From: Ascidiaceihabitans sp. | GTDB lineage: Bacteria > Pseudomonadota > Alphaproteobacteria > Rhodobacterales > Rhodobacteraceae | Length of the DNA stretch: 64,000 nucleotides | Assembly (NCBI GenBank): GCA_028248455.1 | Contig: JAOKHV010000002.1 | Location: 62,001-126,000, forward strand | Reading direction: 5' to 3' | In this document: positions 20,424-27,773 of the stretch, one piece after another | Numbering within the stretch: position 1 is the stretch's first letter | Layout: every line of letters starts with the position of its first letter | The notes under the pieces: generated by a model | Seen by the model: only the letters and a program-made list of their open reading frames with translations | What the model was told of the DNA's origin: nothing | The model's database searches: none | Made by a program: the position numbers and the translations under genes

Positions 20424-21613
20424 GCGATTGCCTCTGCAACTCGTTGGGCCAATTTGCGCGACACCATATCCTTGGACATCCGCGGCCATTCATCGACACC
20501 AGCTTGTGAAATGATAGCGACATCATTCTCAGATCCGCCCATGATGCCAGTTTCGGGCGATACGTCATTGGCAACGATCCAATCACACCCTTTACGCTTT
20601 AGCTTGGCTGTTGCGTTCGCCTCAACGTCATTTGTTTCGGCCGCAAAGCCCACAACCAGCTCAGGACGTCCCGTTTTCAATTGGGACACATGGGCCAAAA
20701 TATCAGGATTTTCGGCGAATGTGAGCGTTGGCAAACCGTCCTTGGTTTTCTTCAACTTGCGATCACTCGCACCCTCAACACTCCAATCTGCAACCGCCGC
20801 GGCAAAGATGGCAACATCAGCAGGCAACGCTGTTTGTACAGCTTCCAACATTTGCTGTGCCGTTTGGACCGCGATCACCTCAACACCAGATGGTGGGGCA
20901 ACATCCGCAGGGCCCGTCACAAACACAACATCCGCGCCCAGCGCAGACAGGGCATTGGCAATTGCCGTACCCTGCGCACCAGAAGATCGATTGGCGATAA
21001 AGCGCACCGGATCAATTGGCTCGTGTGTGGGGCCGGATGTGATCAACACACGCTTGCCTTTCAACGGACCATCCAACAATTCCGCCTCAACGGCAGCAAC
21101 AATTTCCAGTGGTTCAGCCATACGACCCGGACCAAATTCACCGCACGCCATGTCGCCCTCATTGGGGCCAACAAAGGCAACACCATCATCGGCCAAGGTT
21201 GCAATATTGCGCTGTGTCGCCGCGTGTTCCCACATGCGCACATTCATCGCAGGGGCCACCAAAACCGGGGTATCCGTGGCCAACAATAGGGTCGAAGCCA
21301 AATCATTCGCAAAGCCATGCACCATCTTAGCCATCAGGTCCGCAGTCGCAGGGGCAACCACAACCAGATCGGCAGACCGTGACAATTGGATATGGCCCAT
21401 CTCAGCCTCATCCGTCAGATCAAATAATTCGCCGTATACTTTGGAACTAGACAACGCAGCAACGGACAATGGGGTTACAAACTCTGTAGCGGCACCCGTC
21501 AAAACAGGGATAACAGCAGCGTCGCGCTCACGCAATTTTCGGATCAGATCAAGACTTTTGTAGGCAGAAATTCCACCACCAATAATCAATAGGATGCGTT
21601 TTCCAGTTAGCAT
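20420..21613 (-). CDS. coaBC: Bifunctional phosphopantothenoylcysteine decarboxylase / phosphopantothenate--cysteine ligase
   Basis: Two consecutive steps of coenzyme A synthesis. The N-terminal flavoprotein (CoaC) domain shows GGGISAYKSLDLIRKL, the catalytic His region and PAMNVRMWEHAAT near residue 120. The C-terminal CoaB domain shows GPTHEPIDPVRFIANRSSG near 195. The length of 397 aa is usual. The gene is coupled to dut by a 4-bp overlap, an arrangement also seen in other proteobacteria. Confidence 0.96.
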   Translation of the reverse strand: MLTGKRILLIIGGGISAYKSLDLIRKLRERDAAVIPVLTGAATEFVTPLSVAALSSSKVYGELFDLTDEAEMGHIQLSRSADLVVVAPATADLMAKMVHGFANDLASTLLLATDTPVLVAPAMNVRMWEHAATQRNIATLADDGVAFVGPNEGDMACGEFGPGRMAEPLEIVAAVEAELLDGPLKGKRVLITSGPTHEPIDPVRFIANRSSGAQGTAIANALSALGADVVFVTGPADVAPPSGVEVIAVQTAQQMLEAVQTALPADVAIFAAAVADWSVEGASDRKLKKTKDGLPTLTFAENPDILAHVSQLKTGRPELVVGFAAETNDVEANATAKLKRKGCDWIVANDVSPETGIMGGSENDVAIISQAGVDEWPRMSKDMVSRKLAQRVAEAIA

Positions 21614-21704
21614 TTCATGCCCCCAAATGGCTGGTCAATTGCCCAACCATACTGCGGCAAACGGTGTTCTGCCAGCCCGTAAGATGCGCTTGACGCGCAC
21701 TCTA

Positions 21705-22583
21705 TCAATTCAGGAAATTTTGCACTTCTGTGTCATGAGTTTCTAGCCATTTGCGCATTTTGCCAAAAGCTGCTGCCTCAAGCTGACGCACACGTTCTTT
21801 GCTAAGGGACAATTCCTTGCCCAAGCTTTCCAATGTACGTGGGTTCTCCTGTAGCTTGCGTTCGCGCACGATGAAGCGTTCACGTTCGCTCAATGCTGCC
21901 ATCGCGTCAAACAACCATGACCGCAATTGGACTGTGTCATGATTGTGCTCAACAACTTCAGCCGCTTGGGCGCTGTCGTCCTCAAGGGCATCGATCCATT
22001 CGCGGCCTTCGTCCTCAACGGATTGAGTTGCGTTCAATGAGTAGTCAGACCCTGATAGGCGACCTTCCATCATTTTAACGTCGTGCAATGGCACTCCAAT
22101 CTCTGTTGAGATCTTTTGCAACAGCTGGTGCTTGTCCAACTCAACGCCCGCGGCTTCGCTTTCACGCTCCAGACGCGCTTGAACGCGGCGCATGTTGAAG
22201 AATAATGATTTCTGCGAGGATGTGGAACCTGTACGCACCATCGACCAGTTGCGCATCACGTAGTCTTGGACAGACGCTTTGATCCACCACATTGCATAAG
22301 TAGAAAAACGAACGCCGCGATCGGGATCAAATTTCTCTGCGGCTTTCATCAACCCCAAACCTGCTTCCTGGATCAGATCGTTCATAGGCGCGCCGTAGCG
22401 TTTGAACTTGGAAGCCATCGAAATGGCAAGGCGCATGTAGGCCGTGATCAAGCGGTGCAATGCTTCTTCATCGCGGTTGTCACGCCATGCATAAGCCAAA
22501 CGTAACTCAGTTTCAGCGTCCAACATTTCTGCTTTCATCGCTGTACGTGTAATCGAAATTTCTCTCGCCATGTCCAAAGCCAT
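21705..22583 (-). CDS. rpoH: RNA polymerase sigma factor RpoH (RpoH2 type)
   Basis: Sigma-32-family factor of 292 residues. Region 2 reads LIQEAGLGLMKAAEKFDPDRGVRFSTYAMWWIKASVQDYV, and region 4 contains the HTH LESLGKELSLSKERVRQLE. The TSSQKSLFFNMRR stretch resembles RpoH2 (RpoHII), which in Rhodobacter governs singlet-oxygen and oxidative responses; the assignment to RpoH2 and not RpoH1 is an inference. The ATG at 22583 has GGGAG seven bases upstream. A start at 22646 would add 21 non-homologous residues. Confidence 0.92.
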   Translation of the reverse strand: MALDMAREISITRTAMKAEMLDAETELRLAYAWRDNRDEEALHRLITAYMRLAISMASKFKRYGAPMNDLIQEAGLGLMKAAEKFDPDRGVRFSTYAMWWIKASVQDYVMRNWSMVRTGSTSSQKSLFFNMRRVQARLERESEAAGVELDKHQLLQKISTEIGVPLHDVKMMEGRLSGSDYSLNATQSVEDEGREWIDALEDDSAQAAEVVEHNHDTVQLRSWLFDAMAALSERERFIVRERKLQENPRTLESLGKELSLSKERVRQLEAAAFGKMRKWLETHDTEVQNFLN

Positions 22584-22671
22584 ATCTAATCTCCCGAGGA
22601 ATGAACTCTTGTTTTGGTAATTCATTATAGATACGCAGCAAACCAATCATTGGTTCATAATCGAGGCGAAA

Positions 22672-23193
22672 ATGTTACTGAATTTGTCTTTCGTTCTAGG
22701 TGGGGCCGCTTCGGGAAAATCCCTATTTGCGGAAAATTTACTCCTTAACAGTGGGTTAAAACCCCACTATATAGCGACATCACGCATCTGGGATGATGAA
22801 ACAAAATCACGTGTTGAGGTGCATAAATCGCGACGCAATGACGCTTGGACAACTATCGAGGCACCATTTGATCTGGCACCAGCCCTTGCGACTGCCACCG
22901 CAGATCAGGCCATTCTGATCGATTGTGCGACCATGTGGCTGACCAATCATCTGCTCGAAGAGCATGACCTATCTGCACAATCTGGCCTACTGATTGATGC
23001 GCTCAAATCGTGCAAAGCTCCCATCGTCATCGTCTCTAACGAAGTGGGCCAAGGGATCGTTCCAGACAACGCGCTTTCACGTCAGTTCCGCGAAGCCCAA
23101 GGCCGGCTGAACATCGCACTTGCCGCACAATCAGACCTTGCCGTTCAAGTGGTGGCGGGCCTGCCCATCGTACTAAAAGGAATGCTACCATGA
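22672..23193 (+). CDS. cobU: Adenosylcobinamide kinase / adenosylcobinamide-phosphate guanylyltransferase
   Basis: Assembles the nucleotide loop of vitamin B12. The Walker A loop GGAASGKS is at residues 10-17, and VEVHKSRR plus VSNEVGQGIVP carry family residues. 173 aa is a normal length. It overlaps the next phosphatase gene by 4 bp (ATGA at 23190-23193), which supports a cobalamin role for both. Confidence 0.93.
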   Translation: MLLNLSFVLGGAASGKSLFAENLLLNSGLKPHYIATSRIWDDETKSRVEVHKSRRNDAWTTIEAPFDLAPALATATADQAILIDCATMWLTNHLLEEHDLSAQSGLLIDALKSCKAPIVIVSNEVGQGIVPDNALSRQFREAQGRLNIALAAQSDLAVQVVAGLPIVLKGMLP

Positions 23194-23777
23194 CCGCCCC
23201 AACCACATGGCACTGGGTGCGCCACGGCCCAACCCACCAAAAGACATTTGTCGGGTGGCGGGACGTTCCGGCCGACCTATCAGACACCGATCAATTGGCC
23301 CGCCTTGCAGCCGATTTGCCATCAGATGCGGTGATCATTTCATCTGATCTAACGCGCTGCATCACAACAGCGGACGCGATCCAAGCAGGGCGTGAACGTT
23401 TGTCCAATAACCCACATCTACGCGAGTTGCATTTTGGTACGTGGGATGGCGTTCACTTTTCTGAAGTCTCAGAAAAGCACCCCGACCTGTCACGCGCCTA
23501 TTGGGAAACCCCCGGCCCACACACACCACCGGGTGGCGAAAGCTGGGATGAATCCGCCCACCGTGTCCACACAACAGTGCAACACCTCACACGCAAATAT
23601 GCGGGGCGTCACATCATCGCAGTTGCGCACTTCGGGGTGATCTTGACCCAAGTACAGATGGCAATAGGTGTGCCTGCACAGCAAGTCCTTACCCATAAGA
23701 TCGACAATCTGTCGGTTACCGATATCACATGGGAAAACGGCACAGGGCGCGTTGGTACGATCAATCGCCTTGTATGA
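23190..23777 (+). CDS. Histidine phosphatase family protein (alpha-ribazole phosphatase-like)
   Basis: A phosphoglycerate-mutase-fold phosphatase of 195 residues. The catalytic RHG is in WVRHGPTH near residue 8, the second His in VAHFG near 150, and a Glu lies in LRELHFGTWDG. Because it is coupled to cobU, dephosphorylation of alpha-ribazole phosphate (a CobC-like role) is the natural guess, but the family is broad and the substrate is not proved. Confidence 0.8.
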   Translation: MTAPTTWHWVRHGPTHQKTFVGWRDVPADLSDTDQLARLAADLPSDAVIISSDLTRCITTADAIQAGRERLSNNPHLRELHFGTWDGVHFSEVSEKHPDLSRAYWETPGPHTPPGGESWDESAHRVHTTVQHLTRKYAGRHIIAVAHFGVILTQVQMAIGVPAQQVLTHKIDNLSVTDITWENGTGRVGTINRLV

Positions 23778-23836
23778 TATTCCACCACACAAATCAAAAT
23801 TTGCATAATGCACAGTCGTCACTTTAAGCTGCTCGC

Positions 23837-24202
23837 GTGAAATATGATTTATACATTGGTGATCGCACCTTCTCATCTTGATCGCTGCGCGGCTGGTTGT
23901 TGCTCGAAAAATTCAGACTGGGTCTTAATGCACATTTGATTGGCCTTTACGGCTTGAAAATGGCGGCTGACATGGCTCATCTTGCACCAGCCAAACTGGT
24001 GCACACGCTCAGGATGCCCGATGCTACAGTGGTTGGCGGAAGCCTCGCAATTGCAGAAACCTTGGCCGAACATCACCCAAGTATTGCTGTGTGGCCAACC
24101 GATCCAACCGCACGTGCCACTGCGCAGGGCTTGAAACAGAATTTTTGCCTGAAATCAAAGGCGCGGCGCAGGCTGCTTGGCCCCTTTGCATTCGCCATCT
24201 GA
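23837..24202 (+). pseudogene. Broken glutathione S-transferase gene
   Basis: Reading from GTG 23837 gives an N-terminus of a roseobacter GST (YIGDRTFSS), then TGA at 23879-23881 where the family has Trp (SSWSLRGW). In the same frame it continues SLRGWLLLEKF, LIGLYGLKMAADMAHLAPAK and GGSLAIAETLAEHHP to about 24130. Thereafter similarity stops, so the whole helical C-terminal domain is missing. Another frame near 24136-24180 reads TEFLPEIKGAAQAAWP, perhaps a displaced tail after a deletion. With a nonsense codon at position 15 and loss of about half the protein, it cannot be functional. It converges on glutathione synthetase. Confidence 0.75.
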
Positions 24203-24251
24203 CGTTTCTCAATCAGACGCAACAAAGGGTTCAAAAGTAACTTTTGCCAGC

Positions 24252-25187
24252 TCATTTGCGTTTAGCCTCAATCGCGTCCCAAATTTTGCCCGCGATGTTC
24301 ACGCCGTCAAAACGTTCCAATTCTTGGATGCCTGTCGGGGAGGTCACGTTGATCTCTGTCAAGTATTCTCCGATCACGTCGATCCCAACAAACACCTGAC
24401 CCTTTTCTTTCAAAAGCGGGCCAATGCGTGCGCAGATTTCTAGGTCGCGGTCAGTCAGCCCTACCTTCTCAGGACGGCCACCCACGTGCATGTTGGAACG
24501 GGTTTCACCTTTAGCCGGTACGCGGTTGATTGCGCCAACACATTCGCCGTCCACAAGGATCACGCGCTTGTCGCCCTGGGACACTGCGGGTAAGAACTTT
24601 TGCACAATCAATGGCTCACGGGAAAACCCTGTGAACATTTCAAATAGACTGCTAAGGTTGCGATCCTCTTTATTCAAAAGAAAAACACCCGCGCCACCGT
24701 TGCCATAGAGCGGTTTCACGATCACATCGCCATGTTTGTCTTTGAATGCTTTTATCGTTTCCAGATCGCGCGACACCGTCGTTGGTGGCGTCAAATCAGG
24801 GAAATCCAAGACCATCAATTTCTCAGGATAGTTGCGCACCCAAAACGGATCATTCACAACCAAAGTGCCCGGTGCCAAACGGTCCAGCAAATGGGTCGAG
24901 GTGATGTAGTGCATGTCAAACGGTGGGTCCTGACGCAGCCAAACAACGTCGAAATCCGCCAAGTCGACCTCAATCATTGGGCCCAATTCAACATGGTCCC
25001 CCTGAACACGTTTTACAGTAAAGTCATGCCCACGCGCTGTGATGCGCCCCTCTTGATAGGCCAGATGATCCGGCCCGTAAAAGAATACGGTATGACCCCG
25101 CGCCTGTGCTTCTTCAGCTAGGCGAAAGCTGCTGTCGGCGTCGATATCGACATCGCCGATCGGGTCCATTTGGAATGCGATTTTCAT
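24252..25187 (-). CDS. gshB: Glutathione synthetase
   Basis: ATP-grasp enzyme joining gamma-glutamylcysteine and glycine. 311 residues, beginning MKIAFQMDPIGDVDIDADSSF. ATP-grasp elements include VIVKPLYGNGGAGVFLL near residue 158, VQKFLPAVSQGDKRV near 205, and FVGIDVIGEYLTEINVTSPTG near the end. It forms a minus-strand run rsmI-yraN-gshB. Confidence 0.96.
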   Translation of the reverse strand: MKIAFQMDPIGDVDIDADSSFRLAEEAQARGHTVFFYGPDHLAYQEGRITARGHDFTVKRVQGDHVELGPMIEVDLADFDVVWLRQDPPFDMHYITSTHLLDRLAPGTLVVNDPFWVRNYPEKLMVLDFPDLTPPTTVSRDLETIKAFKDKHGDVIVKPLYGNGGAGVFLLNKEDRNLSSLFEMFTGFSREPLIVQKFLPAVSQGDKRVILVDGECVGAINRVPAKGETRSNMHVGGRPEKVGLTDRDLEICARIGPLLKEKGQVFVGIDVIGEYLTEINVTSPTGIQELERFDGVNIAGKIWDAIEAKRK

Positions 25188-25196
25188 AGGGCACCT

Positions 25197-25580
25197 CTAA
25201 ATATTGTTACCCGTTAGATGGCGCAGCTTGCTCTTAGGTGCAATGGGCTGGCCGTGTCCGAATGCGTTTTCGATGATACGAACCTCGCCCAGCGACTTCA
25301 AAAGTGCGACATCAAACCAAACATCCGTAAGGAACCCATTGGGCATTTGGCCCAAATATTCCTCTGCTTTTGCATACAGAAGTTTCATTTGGCGCGGGCT
25401 AACGCGCGCTGCTGCACCATCAAAATCACTGCTTTGCTTCACTTCGACGAAAACTAATCCATCGTCATCATTTGCGATCAAATCAATCTCACCGCGTTTG
25501 CCAAGCCAACGGCGCTGCGCGATTGGAAAACCACGGCGTTCGGAATCTGTCGAAATACGTTCTTGTGCCGATACCCCCAC
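25197..25580 (-). CDS. YraN family (UPF0102) endonuclease-like protein
   Basis: A nuclease-fold protein with the PD-(D/E)XK-type core GEIDLIANDDDGLVFVEVKQS (GEID about residue 30, EVK about 45) and a conserved RVSPRQMKLLYAKAEEYL helix. The substrate of the family is unknown. The start is uncertain: GTG at 25580 gives 127 aa, but homologous-looking residues (VWTSHHVG) continue upstream in frame without a start codon. The ATG overlapping the rsmI stop (25636-25638) is in another frame, so a small N-terminal frameshift is possible. Confidence 0.75.
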   Translation of the reverse strand: MGVSAQERISTDSERRGFPIAQRRWLGKRGEIDLIANDDDGLVFVEVKQSSDFDGAAARVSPRQMKLLYAKAEEYLGQMPNGFLTDVWFDVALLKSLGEVRIIENAFGHGQPIAPKSKLRHLTGNNI

Positions 25581-25630
25581 GTGATGTGATGTCCAAACAC
25601 GATTGCGGCAGGCTTCTGCAGTTGTGTCGA

Positions 25631-26491
25631 TCAGTCATCTTTTCCAATATTTAACGCCAATTGATATACCTGTCGGCGTGGCTTGCCATGCGCTTGGGAA
25701 ACGGCATCAACAGCATCTCGCATCGACATCGTCTCAAGCGCTTCTCTCAGCACCACGTCTAAATCAACTTCATTAAGAGTCGCTAAATCCCCACGATCAA
25801 TCAGCAGAACAATCTCGCCCTTAACATTGCCTGTGCTGTAACATTCGGCCAACTCGTCCAAGGTTCCGCGCCGCAGTTCCTCAAATTTTTTGGTCAATTC
25901 ACGGCAAACCACGGATTTGCGCGTTCCGCCCAATACTTCTGCTGCATCCCTGAGCGTTGCACCAATTCGTTTTGGTGATTCGTAAAATGCCAAGGTCGCG
26001 CGGATTTCAGCCAACCCTTCCAACGCTTTGCGTCGCGCATTTGTCGCATTGGGCAAGAATCCTGCAAAGTGGAAGGCATCCGTTGGCAGCCCCGCCAAAA
26101 CCAGCGCCGTCAGCACCGCTGAGGGTCCCGGCACACAGGTTTGCATGACGTCTTGAGCCACAGCCGCGCGTGACAATTCAAACCCCGGGTCTGCGATCAA
26201 AGGCATGCCGGCTTCAGAGGCGTAAGCCACTGATTTTCCCTTGTTAGTAGCGTCTAGCAACCCAGAGACGACCTTGCCTGCAGAGTGATCATGCATCGCA
26301 ATGATGCGCCGTCCATCAAGGGGAACACCGTGAATATCCATCAAACGGCGCAGGCTTCTGGTGTCTTCTGCCGCCAAAACATCCGCAGATGCCAACACGT
26401 CTAATGCACGCAATGTGATGTCGCGGGCCGTGCCGATTGGGACACCCACGAAATATATCCCGGGTGCAAGGGGAACCTTTTGGAAATTCAA
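25631..26491 (-). CDS. rsmI: 16S rRNA (cytidine(1402)-2'-O)-methyltransferase
   Basis: Tetrapyrrole-methylase-fold enzyme that methylates the ribose of C1402 in the ribosomal P site using S-adenosylmethionine. 286 residues. Signatures are GIYFVGVPIGTARDITLRAL at 12-31, AAEDTRSLRRLMD near 54, EAGMPLIADPG near 95 and FYESPKR near 170. The gene is divergent from the LpoA-like lipoprotein gene, a usual arrangement with yraN and gshB downstream. Confidence 0.95.
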   Translation of the reverse strand: MNFQKVPLAPGIYFVGVPIGTARDITLRALDVLASADVLAAEDTRSLRRLMDIHGVPLDGRRIIAMHDHSAGKVVSGLLDATNKGKSVAYASEAGMPLIADPGFELSRAAVAQDVMQTCVPGPSAVLTALVLAGLPTDAFHFAGFLPNATNARRKALEGLAEIRATLAFYESPKRIGATLRDAAEVLGGTRKSVVCRELTKKFEELRRGTLDELAECYSTGNVKGEIVLLIDRGDLATLNEVDLDVVLREALETMSMRDAVDAVSQAHGKPRRQVYQLALNIGKDD

Positions 26492-26576
26492 AGCTGGACC
26501 CGCCTTTCATGACGTTTATGATCCCATAAAATCACGCCGCTCGAACAAGCGGCGCACTCAGGGAGTATATGCACCA

Positions 26577-27773
26577 ATGTTCGCGCTTTTCCAATCCGCC
26601 CGCAAGTCACTGCGTCAGTTTCGTTTGCCTATTTTGGCACCTTTTTTCGCAATGGGCCTGGCCGCATGTGACCCGACCGCACTTTCAGGCATTGGAAACT
26701 CCGGTCCGTCCGTAGATACCAGCAAACCAATCGCAGTGGCGTTATTGGTTCCGCGTGGCTCTGGTTCTGCCAGCGATGACCTACTGGCCCAAAGCCTTGA
26801 GAACGCAGCGCGCCTTGCCATGCGTGATCTGGGTGACGTGAAAATTGATTTGCGGGTTTACGGAACTGCAGGCAATGCACAAACAGCTGCAACCCAAGCC
26901 TCCCTAGCGGTGAGCGATGGTGCCCAAATTATCCTTGGTCCAGTTTACGCAGAAGCGGCTAATGCTGCGGCCGCGGCTGTTGCAGGTCAGAACGTAAATA
27001 TCTTGTCCTTCTCTAACAACACCACCATCGCTGGTGGCGATCTTTTTGTCCTTGGCCAAACATTTCAAAATACTGCGAACCGCATGATTAGCTTTGCAAA
27101 ATCACAAGGCAAAGATCGCATCATAATTGCGCACGCGAATGACGTTGCTGGCCAATTGGGTAGTAACGCGATCCGATCCGCTATTATCGCCAGTGGCGCG
27201 ACGTTGGCTGGATCAGTTGATTACCCGTTGTCTCAAGAAGGCGTTTTGGCCGCAATCCCACGGATCAAAGCAGCCGTCGACAATAACGGTGCAAACGCAG
27301 TCTTTATGACGTCACCTTCTGCCTCTGCCCTTCCATTGCTAACGCAGTTGTTGCCGGAAGCCGGCGTATCTCAAGCCACGACACAATTCATCGGCCTGAC
27401 GCGTTGGGACATTCCTGCCACAACGCTAGACCTACCTGGCGTACAAGGTGGTTGGTTCGCCATTCCCCATCCAGCAACAAGTGCGGCCTTCCTCGCGCAA
27501 TACTCTGTGGCATACGAAGGACGACCACACCCAATAGCCAGCCTAGCGTTTGACGGTATCGCTGTAATCGGTGCCCTAGTAAAAAGTGGCAAAACTGATC
27601 CACTTTCTGCAGCTGCAATCACACAAGGTGCTGGGTTCAAAGGTGCAAACGGCGTCTTCCGCTTCTTGGCAGATGGCACAAACGAACGTGGCCTTGCCAT
27701 CGCAACCATCCGCGACAAAAAAGTGGTCGTGATTGACAATGCACCATCTGGTTTTAGCGGAGCTGGTTTCTAG
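26577..27773 (+). CDS. Penicillin-binding protein activator, LpoA-like lipoprotein
   Basis: A 398-residue lipoprotein: signal sequence with lipobox GLAAC (Cys31), then a type 1 periplasmic-binding-protein fold (VALLVPRGSG, QIILGPVYAEAANAAAA, FNIV-type SFSNNTT and FQNTANRM). In gammaproteobacteria LpoA activates PBP1a from the outer membrane; the alphaproteobacterial homologues are annotated the same way, but activation here is inferred. Start at ATG 26577 is chosen because it places the lipoprotein signal at the N-terminus. The stop overlaps the glnD start. Confidence 0.85.
   Translation: MFALFQSARKSLRQFRLPILAPFFAMGLAACDPTALSGIGNSGPSVDTSKPIAVALLVPRGSGSASDDLLAQSLENAARLAMRDLGDVKIDLRVYGTAGNAQTAATQASLAVSDGAQIILGPVYAEAANAAAAAVAGQNVNILSFSNNTTIAGGDLFVLGQTFQNTANRMISFAKSQGKDRIIIAHANDVAGQLGSNAIRSAIIASGATLAGSVDYPLSQEGVLAAIPRIKAAVDNNGANAVFMTSPSASALPLLTQLLPEAGVSQATTQFIGLTRWDIPATTLDLPGVQGGWFAIPHPATSAAFLAQYSVAYEGRPHPIASLAFDGIAVIGALVKSGKTDPLSAAAITQGAGFKGANGVFRFLADGTNERGLAIATIRDKKVVVIDNAPSGFSGAGF

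Noticed and set aside
20067-21563. Long open frame (498 codons) on the plus strand opposite coaBC and dut
   Set aside because: It is antisense to two clear enzymes with complete motifs, and its product is low-complexity (rich in Ser, Thr, Ala, Asn) without any domain.
22584-22671. Cobalamin riboswitch before cobU
   Set aside because: The spacer is only 88 bp and lacks a recognisable B12-box.
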